Positions 1 to 10,822 of a stretch of DNA of 64,000 nucleotides are shown piece after piece. A program made the position numbers and the translations under genes. The notes below the pieces were generated by a model. It searched no databases, was not told the origin of the DNA, and worked only from the letters and a program-made list of their open reading frames with translations. Every line of letters starts with the position of its first letter. Position 1 is the stretch's first letter. Source of the DNA: Halichondria panicea (taxonomy: Eukaryota > Porifera > Demospongiae > Suberitida > Halichondriidae); NCBI RefSeq assembly GCF_963675165.1, contig NC_087384.1, forward strand, positions 4,457,182-4,521,181, read 5' to 3'.

Positions 1-1100
1 CCGCTCTGCAGCACACGGGGTGAATGCTCTATGAGCATCTTGTTATGGTATATATCGTTATATTGCTCATACATTGTGGTCAGACATCGAAGGATTGTTA
101 AATACAGTACATGCCTGGTAATATCAATATCACCCAGGATGTGGTAAATATACCTAGATGATATTGAGAATGTGATTCAACCTAAAGCACCCACTACCAT
201 AATTATTAGCTTGCATCACGGAAACTGGGGTGCATGGATGTGTGGCAAATCCCAATGCAGTCAAGTAGAACCCTGCAGTATAGTCTGATTGGTATTAAGT
301 ATAATGATTCTTGAAATTTGATCGAACCAATAAAAGTAGGTTATTACATCTTCCCTCGTGCTAATACAACTCTTGCCCTCGGACTTGGGTTGTATTAGCT
401 GTACATCCCTCGTGCATGAGTATAATAACCTATACGTATACACCGGTAGTAGCCTATAGCATCACCAAAGCTTTTTGGGCGTGAACCGACCTTCTGTTAA
501 AGTTAAAAGAAAGGACGTCGAGTTGCAAGCCTATCTTGAATTTGTTCTAACCTTTAAATAATTACGAAGCTAGTTCGTTTCTTTTGGAGGTTGAAAAATT
601 ATGTTGAAGTCCTGGTGTCGCATCTAATTGGAGGTTACTCTACTATCCTCGATTATAGGCTGCTTAAATTACATAGTTTCCCACAGCCTGGAATCGAGGC
701 TATTGTTTGACCTCTATTTAGGACGCGGCATAAAAAAATAATTGTCAACGCAGTAGTCGCTACTTTTAGAGGTCAGAAAATTGGAAAAGATCGAGGGTGT
801 TGCATATTTGGAGGGTCGCTTTAAATCGAATAAGTACGGTAGGCCAATCATCTTGCAGTATTTTCACGTGGTTAGTTACACTTCCGTTAGCATTTTTAAA
901 AAAACTGCAATTCACTATGCTGTGAATTAGCCACGTGATCAAATCGCACTTGAAATAACAATTCATACAGTGTTACATAATGCAGCAGACAAATCCAAGA
1001 TATAGGCTTGCAACCTGGAGGAGGTACGACATGCATGCAGGAGCAATAGTCTAATTATAGACTTGATTTGCTGACTCAGCATTAATAAACCTTGGGCCTG
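1..1100. other. Intergenic, no gene recognised
   Basis: I see no supportable coding exon here. The stretch 645-705 contains a degenerate inverted pair ending in GGAATCGAGGCTA, related to the TAGCCTCG...CGAGGCTA elements found elsewhere in the window. The phrase AGCATCACCAAAGCTTTT near 460 recurs near 10740 and, partly, near 21295. It belongs to the spacer of the left-hand tandem array, so another copy of the minus-strand membrane gene may lie just left of the window. Confidence 0.5.
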
Positions 1101-1303
1101 CACATGTAATTACAGCTCTCAATCAAGCCTAATTGCTCCTACATTTCGTACCTCTTCCAGATAGTCAGGCCACGCCTAACTACCTCCTCCGGCCCATCAC
1201 CCTACACACATACATATGTACACAAACCCTGACCATCTCGAGCATTCACCTCATACTTAGTTATACTATAGAGCAGGAGCTTCATCACAGCCTCCTCCTC
1301 GCC

Positions 1304-1486
1304 ATGGCAACAGAGAGCCAGTGTAACACGTGCAGGTGGTCCGTACCTTTGGTTAAATTGGTGGCCACTGCATGGCCAGCTGTCCAAGGGCTATGTGAGG
1401 AGAGTCACAGCGGCGATCGAGCATTACTTAACTATAGGATTGGCACCACTTTTGTAGCGATTTTCATTGATTCTGCGGATTGTTAA
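1304..1486 (+). pseudogene. MATESQ-type conserved exon, copy a (frame-shifted)
   Basis: This is one of five copies of a short plus-strand element. It has a pyrimidine/CCTCCTC lead, a strong start context (GCCATGG) and codons for MATESQ. The conserved block CAGCTGTCCAAGGGCTATGTGAG follows near 1378, but in this copy it is out of frame with the ATG. In the 5239 copy the same block reads QLSKGCVRRVTATIERYS in frame. I read this copy as a damaged first exon. Its position in the spacer between minus-strand membrane genes is the same as for the other copies. Confidence 0.4.
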
Positions 1487-1669
1487 GGCAAGGATAAGAT
1501 CTGGAAACTGGCTGCCCTGATGGATTTTACATACACTTTCTCGTGTATGTATGTATGTATATGTGTATGTGTGTGCTGTGATACTCCACTTTATGATTTG
1601 AAAGATGACCCCATTTGGTTTGACTGCATGCGTAAAGTAGATCTACATAAGCTGCATAGTTGAAGCTTT

Positions 1670-2005
1670 TCATCCGTGTATATGCAAGGGTCATCATGAG
1701 ATTCTACAACCAGTTTCCAAACAACTATACAACATTACTGTGTATATGCAAGGGTCATCATGAGATTCAGTTTCCAAACAACTATACAACATTACTGTAT
1801 ATATGCAAGGGTCATCAATCTCATCATGAGATTCTACAACCAGTTTCCAATTGTGTATATGCAAGGGTCATCATGAGATTCTACAACCAGTTTCCAAACA
1901 ACTATACAACATTACTGTGTATATGCAAGGGTCATCACATGAGATTCTACAACCAGTTTCCAACCGTGTATATGCAAGGGTCATCATTGAGGTTCTACAA
2001 CCATG
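1670..2005. repeat. Minisatellite, about 64-base unit
   Basis: About five imperfect tandem units carry the phrases GTATATGCAAGGGTCATCA, TGAGATTCTACAACCAGTTTCC and AACAACTATACAACATTACT. Some units are shortened. The 147-residue and 78-residue frames across it are repeat translations and show no protein character. The array lies 0.8 kb beyond the 3' end of the minus-strand gene at 2841-4496. Confidence 0.85.
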
Positions 2006-2099
2006 CAGTTTCCAAACGACTGAACCATGCATCGGAACTTTTCTCAGATTCCTTTTCTCTCTTAAACTTCCACTTAATTCTGTATAAAACTAGTCCCAC

Positions 2100-2840
2100 T
2101 TAAAAATTGCTATAATATAGGATTGGCTGAGAAAAGCACCAAAAAGTATTGAAACAGGCGACTGAGGAGGGGGGAGAATCGTATCCTCAATCTTCATCAC
2201 AACATCATAAACAGCTATAGTGTAGACAATACTTTTATGCATTCACATCACTACACTATACATTACAATGCGACAATGCTTGTAGACTCTATGTTTAAAA
2301 ATGTGTTCTCCTTGGTCCACATACATTTCAAACCAGTTTAAACAAATAATCATATACCTTCAAACACTAGCTATAGTTATAATTATTTTATCGCAATGGC
2401 CTGGTATACACTTCTCTATGCATTGTGTGGACTGACTGAAGTACACTTACAAATAACCCAACCACAGTTTATATGTCACTTTTTTTCACTGTGCTCTCCC
2501 CCTTCGTGTTTAAAGTGCACAATATAAGTGTCTAGAGCTCTTTTATTAACCCCACGCATACATGCATGTATTGATTTTTGGTTACAAAGTCAGTGTAAGC
2601 AGAATTGAAATAACAGTGTGTGTGCATGCTATATTTATTTCACATAAACAGCACTACATGTACATGATGAGGTATACTTATAATGATGTCCAAGCTGTGC
2701 AATAGTATATTTTTGTGAATAAAAGAAACCCTAAGACTTATCATAATCATGAAGTACTATACAATCATAGAAAACATAGCAAGTATAGTTCTCTGTATTG
2801 TAATAGTATAGTAAATGGATGCTAACAGCTGGAAATGTAA
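2100..2840. other. 3' flank of membrane gene 1, repeated at gene 2
   Basis: No gene is visible. From about 2236 to 2720 the sequence is homologous to 5828-6530 and 7510-7700 next to gene 2 (for example CACTACACTATACATTACAA). It is the undisturbed reference for two LINE insertions in the gene 2 copy. AT-rich matches to poly(A) signals on the minus strand (AAATAAA near 2630) could serve gene 1. Confidence 0.6.
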
Positions 2841-4496
2841 TTATGTGGTTGATGGTAACAACAGTGCGTATTCGCTTGGATCACTGATACGATGTGGAAG
2901 AGCTTCTTCATCTGTAGACGATCCTGTCTGGTGTGTAGCTCGTGTTTGATGACAGCAGCTGAAACCACACCATTTAGTTAGGGAAGATATCATCCATGAA
3001 ATAAACATTAAGATGTACAGCAGTACTAAACATATAGCGATAATCAATACAAACAACCATGGACTATTCCTAAAAGCCTCGTGGTAAATGTACCAAGCTG
3101 ACCCCATTGCAAACAGTATTAGGAAAAAAGCATCAAAATAGTTGTAACGGTCTTTCTTGTATGGTCGTAGGCCAAGGATGATAGCAGGTGTAATAATGAA
3201 GATCATTTGGTACACAATAAGGTGGTACACCTGACCACCAAAGGCTATGAATATTATTCTCAGCAGTAGGTAGACGCCTGCAAACCATCGACAGTCTCTA
3301 GTACCAGGTGTTGTGCCGTTCTTGAAATAGCCCTGTGTGATGTTTGCTAGCTCGTGAATTAGAACACATTTGATTTTGCAGGAAAAAAGGCATCTCTGAA
3401 AGAAACGGTTCTGGTAAAATAGCAGAAACACTGCTGGTAGAAATACCACGGTAACAGTGAGGATTGATGAGAGTATAGCGAGTGGAATGTATGTGCCCAC
3501 ATTGAAATCGGCTGCGAAGAAGAGAGTGTACGTTACATTTCCGTATTTGTCATATAAAGGTATTGGCTTCAACAGGCTAATTGAAATGGAACAAAATTTG
3601 CTGTAGGATAGTAAAAAGAATGTTGCAAATGCATTTACTACAGAGCCTTTTAGTTCCCAGCGTCTCCGAAACCTTGCTAAGCACTTGTGAAATGGCCTCC
3701 AGCAAATTACAATTATCTTGCATCCTCTGTCGTGGAGTGAAATGAACAAGTATACAGCCAAAGTAAAAGTGATTGGATACAGAGCTTCTAAGTACTCCAA
3801 TGCTACGACTGTGAGTGTGCTCATGTGCTCACTGATACAGAAGGGAGGAATTAAGAACAGAAAGAAGTCCAAATTGAATAGTCCCATAAAGTCAGCCACA
3901 AATTTATAAAAGGAATAGGAGGGAGTATATCCACTGATAGCAAATGGGTCATTTCTACACAATACAGTGTTTAGCACCTGAGCAATCAAAACAAAGCTGT
4001 ACAAAACTGGGGAAACAAAATTTATCCGGAACACAATAACAATCACACAGAGCAAAGTCAACGGTACTGTAAGCCTGACAAAGAAGAGTAGCCATCCTAA
4101 AGGTTGTGGCATGCATTCCTTACACTCTTTGTAGTAAGAGAAGGCGGCCGGTCCCAGTCCTGGTTGACAGTGACTACAGAGTAGCCCTGTGCGATTGAGA
4201 GGACCACACATTTCCTTGTCTAGCTTTGATACATCAGATGGTAGTTTGATGGATCTAGATAGGTGACTTTTTGTATTGTATGGGCAAGCTCCAAAATGCT
4301 CTGTGTCATTGTTGTATGTTATGCAGTAATCGTCTAGTATTTTTATGCTGTATGTCACATTCGAGCACTGCAATATAGTATCGATCTGTTGTCCGCACTC
4401 ACACTTGTTTGCTTGGCGTATAAACCATGTAGGGCATACTTGACTGGACACTAGAACTACCTGTAGTACAATAGTAATCACTCCAAGTATCATCAT
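2841..4496 (-). CDS. Cys-rich multi-pass membrane protein, copy 1
   Basis: Single-exon gene of 551 residues, read from the methionine pair at 4496. An upstream in-frame ATG at 4640 would add 48 residues of unlikely leader; starting at 4496 gives a clean signal peptide ending near VLVSSQ. An ectodomain of about 115 residues follows, with about a dozen cysteines (CPTWF, KCECG, LLCSHC, ECKEC) and N-glycosylation sites (NVT, NDT, NRT). Then come eight to ten hydrophobic segments, beginning at PLGWLLFFVRL. The tail carries EYALLLP, which fits the [DE]xxxL[LI] endosome/lysosome sorting motif. I do not recognise a named family. The LRPYKKDRYNYFDAF loop before a membrane segment is loosely like fungal TRP/flavin-carrier proteins, but that is weak. 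It is the first of four tandem copies and is closest to copy 3. Confidence 0.85.
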   Translation of the reverse strand: MMILGVITIVLQVVLVSSQVCPTWFIRQANKCECGQQIDTILQCSNVTYSIKILDDYCITYNNDTEHFGACPYNTKSHLSRSIKLPSDVSKLDKEMCGPLNRTGLLCSHCQPGLGPAAFSYYKECKECMPQPLGWLLFFVRLTVPLTLLCVIVIVFRINFVSPVLYSFVLIAQVLNTVLCRNDPFAISGYTPSYSFYKFVADFMGLFNLDFFLFLIPPFCISEHMSTLTVVALEYLEALYPITFTLAVYLFISLHDRGCKIIVICWRPFHKCLARFRRRWELKGSVVNAFATFFLLSYSKFCSISISLLKPIPLYDKYGNVTYTLFFAADFNVGTYIPLAILSSILTVTVVFLPAVFLLFYQNRFFQRCLFSCKIKCVLIHELANITQGYFKNGTTPGTRDCRWFAGVYLLLRIIFIAFGGQVYHLIVYQMIFIITPAIILGLRPYKKDRYNYFDAFFLILFAMGSAWYIYHEAFRNSPWLFVLIIAICLVLLYILMFISWMISSLTKWCGFSCCHQTRATHQTGSSTDEEALPHRISDPSEYALLLPSTT

Positions 4497-5238
4497 CTCA
4501 AACTTAAAACTAGCTTGCACTCTGCAAATGTATACAATTGGAACAGAAAAACTGAACCAACCTTTTCGATTAAAACTGCAGTTGATTAAAACAAAACATT
4601 GCAGTTGCACATGGCAGTTGATGAAACAAATTGAAAGCAAATGCTAAAACTCTTAAGTAAACTGTTAAAATTCATTAAAACCTTTTACGCTGTTAGTTTA
4701 ATGTTTAATATTCTCATCACTGTACATGCCTTCATTGCAGTGTATAATTATTATACATACATGTGTATTATAACATTTAAAGCTCCTCATTCACCCTCCT
4801 CTCGGCCCCCTCACACACATAGACCACGACTGTTCTTCAAACATTCTAACTCTTTATCGCCACCATGTAGATCTAGTAGATAGCAGAGGGGGTGCTTGAA
4901 CCCCCCTGACCTTGGACAGTTATCTGTGTGTCACACTCATAGACTGATTGAAGACCGAAGTCACTTTTAAACTTGTTACTAGCTGAGTAAGCTGTATTAG
5001 ACCTGTTTTGTGTCTTTTAAAAGCTGTGCTATAAGCTGACTAGCACTGCTGTAGTGCAAACTAGCACAGTAGAAGCACCGTTTTACTCTTGCACTAAATT
5101 ACCATGTGAAACCAGAGATGACGCAAAAGTGGACGTGGCCCCCAAAATTGCGTGCGTTGACGCACATATTTCCTTTCCTTTTGCATCAGCACCTACCTAC
5201 TTGTTTTTTAGATCTACCACTGCTACCCCCTCCTTGCC
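4497..5238. promoter_or_regulatory. Divergent spacer between gene 1 and the MATESQ exon
   Basis: The spacer lies head to head between the minus-strand gene and a plus-strand MATESQ exon. Much of it (for example GCAGTTGATGAAAC, AAACTGTT, ATCACTGTACATGC, a pyrimidine-rich stretch before the ATG) is repeated near 11400-11826 and partly near 15130-15230. A shared bidirectional promoter is the simple reading. No TATA box or known operator can be assigned with confidence. Confidence 0.4.
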
Positions 5239-5388
5239 ATGGCAACAGAGAGTCAGAATAACACATCGACACGGGTAAGGACTTACATTGACTCAGATGA
5301 TGACCAGCTGTCCAAGGGCTGTGTGAGAAGAGTCACAGCAACAATCGAACGTTACTCTATTTACGTGCACACAGAGGTACACCAATAA
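5239..5388 (+). CDS. MATESQ-type conserved exon, copy b (open)
   Basis: A 49-codon open frame starts in a strong context (GCCATGG). It reads MATESQNNTSTR, then an acidic patch (DSDDD), then QLSKGCVRRVTATIERYS. A possible splice donor follows the HTE codons (GAG/GTACAC at about 5376), and an earlier possible donor is GTAAGG at 5275. This is the only copy where start and conserved block share one frame. I infer a first coding exon of an otherwise unseen gene, or a small protein, transcribed away from membrane gene 1. The family is unknown, and no second exon could be identified downstream. Confidence 0.4.
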   Translation: MATESQNNTSTRVRTYIDSDDDQLSKGCVRRVTATIERYSIYVHTEVHQ

Positions 5389-5399
5389 CAGCTTTGGTA

Positions 5400-6526
5400 T
5401 AATTACAATAAGGCATCAATAATCAGGATGTTCAGACAACTCATTCTAAGGTAACAAGTATTAGTTATTGCCCATGCACGAGTGCAATATATGGCATGTT
5501 GCACGAGGGCGCCTGCAATTACTGGCTTGTTTCCCATGCAATGACGTCAAACTCTTCTGATGGTCAATTTTTCCCTATAAATTGTAATGAAAGACATGTG
5601 TTTTGAATGGAATTTTGGTGAATTCATTACTTTTGCTGAATTTCATAGTAAAATTTTAGGTTTTCTTCCCATAACTATAGTGCATTGGGGTATAGAGTCT
5701 AGTAGCCTATAAAAGGGACCAAATGAGTTATTGCTGGGAGGGGCATAAGTCCCAAAAGTATATTTCTTTCTCAAAATCTATTGAATTTACAAACAGTGCA
5801 AGTGCATATAATCCTAGTGCATTATCATGCATTCACATCACTACACTATACATTACAATGCGACAATGCTTGTAGACGTTTGATGTTTAAAAATGTGTTC
5901 TCCTTAATTGGTCCACGTACAATTCAAACCATGCAGTCAAACAAACAATCATATACCTTCAAACACTAGCTATAGTTACTATCATTTTATCATTAATTTT
6001 TATAATTTATTAATTATGGCCTCTATGCAAAATTTACACTTCTCTATGTGTGGACTGACTGAAGTACACTTTCAAATATCCCTCAACCACAATTTGCATG
6101 TATGACACTTTTTTCTGTGCTCTCCCCCTTCGTGTTTCAATACTGCCAATCTTAGTAATTTTCGAGGACTACCGTAGATGTGTGAAATACATGCCATGCA
6201 TGTGTTATTTGAGGCCGCAAATTAATGACTGTAGATACTGAACTGGAGTGAACGTTCTGGCAATCAATCTGCATGTATCCATATTGTATTTATAATAGTT
6301 TTTTATAATTACCATTATAGTTGCTAAAACTTTATATACTCACTCTCTTTCTAATAGTGTAAAGACTTAGTTACCGATTGCTAAACTTAGTGAGTGGGGT
6401 TCAACATGCACAATGTAAGTTGACCCCATGCAATGCCATGCATAATTATACATTTAGTTACGAGTGTCCACATTAGTTACCAAGTCAGTGTAAGCAGAAT
6501 TGAAATAACAGTGTGTGTGCATGCTA
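5400..6526. other. Spacer and 3' flank copy, no gene recognised
   Basis: Positions 5823-6135 and 6480-6526 repeat the 3' flank of gene 1 (2229-2520 and 2590-2635), so this is the segmental-duplication copy belonging to gene 2. I see no coding exon; the short frames near 5781-6105 are not conserved. Position 6527 is where copy 1 homology stops, because a LINE fragment begins. Confidence 0.6.
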
Positions 6527-7512
6527 TTACGTACATAAACCAAGTCACAGATGTTATTTCTCAAGACAGTAAGCTAAATATGTTTGCTGATGACATGGCC
6601 TTATACAGAGTTATCACATCTACTAATGACTACGTGAATCTTCAAAAGGACATTTCTAAAGTCTCAAATTTTTTGAACACTAAATTATTAGAATTTAATC
6701 TTGGCAAGTGTAAGTTTATGTCCGTTTCTAAGAAAACATCGCGCTTATTGAAGGCTCCAACTCTACTTCTAAATGGTTATGTACTACAGAGCAGGTTTCT
6801 AACTACAAGTATTTAGGAATTACCATATCGGCTGACTTGAGCTGGCACACTCACATCAATACGATTTGTAATAAAACAAGGAAGTTGATAGGTCTCCTAC
6901 ATCGCAGGTTCTCTGGGAATTCTTCTCCAACAACACTGTTAAAGTTGTATACATCGTTCGTGAGACCACATCTGGAATACGCATCCTCTGTATGGAACCC
7001 ATTTCACAAGTGTGAAATAAACAATTTAGAAAAAGTCCAGAGATTTGCTATGAGAGTCTGTCTAAAGAAATGGAATTTGAAAAGTGAAGAATTACTCACC
7101 TTGACCAGGCTTCCTTCTCTGCAGCTGAGGTGCCTTGCTGCGGTGCTTTGCCACCTTTTCAAAATACTACACAATCTAACTGACTTCCCAAACAACCCAG
7201 CAACCAAGAGAAATATGACGTACAGTAGTAGAACTGTTAACTGTTTTACTCTGGTCCCCTACCAATGTAGAACATCCTTTTACAAATTCTCATTTTTTCC
7301 GCATGCAAGCACAATATGGAATAGGCTGGTTAGCCACAAGGACTTTACTTTAGTAGACTGTACTAGTATAAGTTCATTTAAGTCTCATCTGTATTCACAT
7401 CTAGTTGACATGTTGTAATTATTAAAACGTATGTTATAGGACTCACTTCACCCTAGCTTTGTAGCTATTTGTGTATCCTTGCAATTAATTGCTAAATCTT
7501 TCATTAAAAAAA
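6527..7512 (+). mobile_element. 5'-truncated LINE, reverse-transcriptase C-terminal part
   Basis: The frame from about 6530 encodes a reverse-transcriptase palm ending with the catalytic FADD box (MFADDMALY near 6580-6610). After a frameshift near 6800 it continues (6837-7418) as the thumb/C-terminal region typical of CR1/Jockey-like non-LTR elements (YTSFVRPHLEYASSVWNP, LEKVQRFAMRVC, ASTIWNRL). The 3' end runs into A8 near 7505. Both borders are defined by comparison with 2620-2660, where GTGTGTGCATGCTAT is followed directly by the ACAGCACT flank. Truncation and frameshift make it dead. Confidence 0.85.
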
Positions 7513-7710
7513 ACAGCACTGCATGTACATGAGGTATACTTCTTATGTCCAAGCAGTGCACAGTGTTTTTGTGAATAAAAAGAAACCCTAAGACTTATCA
7601 TTATGAAGTACTATAAATTATAGTAAGCATACTGAATAAGTTAGTCTCTGTATAATTATAAAGTAGTATACATGTCATAGTATATGCTGCTAACAGCAGG
7701 AAATGTAATG

Positions 7711-8635
7711 TGCTGCGCATAACTCATCCTAGCTGGCACGAAGACAACCCTAATACACTCTACTCAATCCACAATTCTCACCTTAACTTTGCTACAAAAG
7801 AAAAAGACCTAGGCTTGTGCATAGCCAACAACCTCTCCTGGTCACTGCATTATAACCTCATATCGTCTAAGGCCTACCGAGCTCTTAACCTCATCCGATG
7901 GACGATTTCAATGAAATCAGAAACCAGCACAAAAAAATCGTTATATATAACCCTAGTTAGATCCCAGGTCACCTACTGCTCCCAAGTCTGGAGACCAAAT
8001 TTGATCAAGGACATTCAAAAACTAGAAAGAATCCAGAGGAGAGCCACCAAATTCATACTCAATGATTACTCAAGCTCATACAGATCAAGGCTGTCCGATT
8101 TGAAGCTACTACCTCTAATGTACTGGTTTGAAATACAGGACATAATGTTTCTAGTAAAGTCACTAAAGGAACCCTCGGACAACTTCAACATAAGAGATCA
8201 CATCAAATTCGTTACTGGTCGCACCCGCTTCAGTTGCAACAACAAACTCACTGTACAAGCCAATCACTACAGCGCAAGCAGACACTTCTACCTCAATCGT
8301 ATCACAAGGTTATGGAACTTGATGCCCACTATGCTGATGGATATCAGCGCACCACTAACTTCAACAAAGAATACACTCCACCATTACTTCTGGGAGCACT
8401 TCAAACAAAACTTTGTCTCTGACATCCCATGTACCTACCACTTAATGTGCCCATGCAACAGATGCTACACACGTAATTATAGCTAGCTTCACATGTAATC
8501 ATTAAATTATCCAGCTGTGTCGCTCAATGCGGCACAGTCTGTCAGCTATAGTCTTTGCTACAACAATCACTTGTTTTTATATCATTCACGTTACAGGCTG
8601 TAAAGTCTTAATAATAATAATAATAATAATAATAA
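7711..8635 (+). mobile_element. LINE 3' fragment with (AAT)n tail
   Basis: The open frame 7710-8486 encodes the C-terminal end of a second, different non-LTR reverse transcriptase (EKDLGLCIANNLSW, LVRSQVTYCSQVWRP, LERIQRRATKFIL, RITRLWNLMP). The element ends in a 3' tail of about nine AAT units (8611-8635), as in I-like LINEs with simple-repeat tails. Gene 1 shows the uninterrupted order GGAAATGTAAT then ATGTGGTTGATGG, so the insertion sits exactly between its two halves and abuts the stop codon of membrane gene 2. It is 5' truncated and carries no catalytic palm. Confidence 0.85.
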
Positions 8636-10303
8636 TCATGTGGTTGATGGTAACAACGGTGTGTATTCGCTTGGGTCACTGATACGATGTGGAAGGGCTT
8701 CGTTATCTGTAGACGATCCTGTCTGGTGTGTAACTCGTCTTCGGTGGCAGCAGCTGAAACCACACCGTTTAGTGAGGGAAAATATTATACATGAAATGAA
8801 CACTACGGTGTACAGCAGTACTAAACATAAAACGATAATCGTTAAAAACAACCATTGACTTTTCCTAAAAGCCCTGTTGTAAATGTACGAAGCAAATCCT
8901 ATTGCAAACAGTACTAGGCAAAAAGTATCAAAATAGTTGTAACGGTCTTTCTTGTATGGTCGTAGGCCAAGGATAATGACAGATGTAATAATGAATACCA
9001 CTTGGTACGCTATATTGTGGTATGCCTGAGAACTAAAAGCTATGAATATTATTCTCAGCAGTAGGTAGACTCCAGCAAACCACCGACAATCCCTAGTACC
9101 AGGTGTTGTTCCGTTCTTGAAATAGCCCTGTGTGATGTTTGCTAGCTCGTGAATTAGAACACATTTGATTTTGCAGGAAAAGAGACATCTCTGAAAGAAA
9201 CGGTTTTGATAGAATAGCAGTAGCACTGCTGGTAGAAATACCATGATAACAGTGAGGATTGATGCTAGTATAGCGAGTGGAATGTATGTGCCCACATTGA
9301 AATCGGCTGCAAAGAAGAGGGTGTATGTTACATTTCCGTATTTGTCATATAAAGATACTGGCTTCAACAGGCTAATTGAAATCAAACAACATTTGCTGTA
9401 GGATAGTAAAAAAAACGTTGCAAATGCATTTACTACAGAACCTTTTAGTTCCCAGCGTCTCCGGAACCTAGCTAAGCACTTGTGAAATGGCATCCAGCAA
9501 ATAACAATTATCTTGCATCCTCTGTCGTGGAGTGAAATGAGCAAGTAGACAGCCAAAGTGAAAGCGACTGGATATAGAGCTTCTAGGTACTCCATTGTTA
9601 CTACTGTGAGTGTGCTCATGTGCTCACTGATACAGAACGAAGGAATTAGGAACATAAAGAAATCAAAATTGAATAGTCCCACAAAATCAGCCACAAACTT
9701 ATAGAGTGAATAGGAGGGAGTATATCCACTGATAGCAAATGGGTCATTTCTACACAATACCGTGTTTAGCACCTGAACCATCAAAACAAAGCTATTCAGA
9801 ACTGGATAAGCAAAATTGATCCGGAACACAATAACAATCACACAGATCAAAGTCAATGGTACTGTAAGCCTGACAAAGAAGAGTAGCCATCCTAAAGGTT
9901 GTGGCATGCCTTCCTTACACTCCTTGTAGTAAGAGAAGACGGCCGGTCCCAGTCCTGGTTGGCAGTGACTACAGAGCAGCCCTGTGCGATTGAGAGGACT
10001 ACACATCTCCTCATCTAGCTTTGATACATCAGATGGTAAATCAATGGATCTAGATAGGCGACTTTTTGTGTTGTATGGGCAAGCTCCGAAATGCTCTGTG
10101 TCATTGTTGTAAGTTAAGCAGAAACCGTCTGCTATTGTTGTCTTGTTTGTCACGTTCGAGCACTGCAATACATTATCCATCTGTTGTCCACACTCACACT
10201 TGTTTGCTTGGTGTATAAACCATGTTGGGCATGCTTGACTCGATACTAAAACTACCTGTACTGCAATTGCAATCGCTCCAAGTAGATGTATGGTCACGGT
10301 CAT
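8636..10303 (-). CDS. Cys-rich multi-pass membrane protein, copy 2
   Basis: 555 residues from the methionine of MTVTIHLLGA at 10303; an in-frame ATG 12 codons upstream is also possible. The architecture is that of copy 1: signal peptide, cysteine-rich ectodomain, about nine membrane segments and tail motif SEYTPLLP (acidic dileucine). One otherwise conserved cysteine is lost (ECKEG for ECKEC). The stop is TGA at 8636-8638, immediately against the AAT tail of a LINE inserted in antisense to this gene, so its 3' UTR must now come from LINE sequence or an early cleavage site. It is closest to copy 4 in the signal peptide (LGAI-IAVQVVLVSSQ) and 5' flank. Confidence 0.85.
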   Translation of the reverse strand: MTVTIHLLGAIAIAVQVVLVSSQACPTWFIHQANKCECGQQMDNVLQCSNVTNKTTIADGFCLTYNNDTEHFGACPYNTKSRLSRSIDLPSDVSKLDEEMCSPLNRTGLLCSHCQPGLGPAVFSYYKECKEGMPQPLGWLLFFVRLTVPLTLICVIVIVFRINFAYPVLNSFVLMVQVLNTVLCRNDPFAISGYTPSYSLYKFVADFVGLFNFDFFMFLIPSFCISEHMSTLTVVTMEYLEALYPVAFTLAVYLLISLHDRGCKIIVICWMPFHKCLARFRRRWELKGSVVNAFATFFLLSYSKCCLISISLLKPVSLYDKYGNVTYTLFFAADFNVGTYIPLAILASILTVIMVFLPAVLLLFYQNRFFQRCLFSCKIKCVLIHELANITQGYFKNGTTPGTRDCRWFAGVYLLLRIIFIAFSSQAYHNIAYQVVFIITSVIILGLRPYKKDRYNYFDTFCLVLFAIGFASYIYNRAFRKSQWLFLTIIVLCLVLLYTVVFISCIIFSLTKRCGFSCCHRRRVTHQTGSSTDNEALPHRISDPSEYTPLLPSTT

Positions 10304-10783
10304 CTTTAAACTTGACACTATTTTGAGAAATGTTTGCAATTATTAACTAATGTACTTATTATTGTAAGAGTGACAAACTGAACTTTGCATGATTAGTGCC
10401 TGCATGTCTTTATTTATGATAATTGCAGCTGCTGAGCAAACACCAGTGGCACTAAATTAAAAAGCTGAATGTGTGAACACAAACACTGAGAGTATTCATG
10501 GAAACCTAACCAAATGGAAACCTATAACCATGAACACAAAACACTGAGAGTATTCATTGAAACCTAACCAAATGGAAATCCTTAAATCTTTGCATGAACA
10601 CAAACACTGAGAGTATTCATTGAAACCTAACCAAATGGAAACCTATAACCAAATCTTTGCATGTGCTATCATAATTATGGTGTTGTTATTTGCAAACTGT
10701 ACATGGATGTAATGTTATTGCGACATGTATAGTAGGTTGTAGCATCACCAAAGCTTTTACATATTCAATGTTCACCCCCCCCC

Positions 10784-10822
<39 letters not shown>

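Noticed and set aside
1660-2103. A 147-codon open frame
   Set aside because: It is a translation of minisatellite units; the repeated peptide changes frame with unit length.
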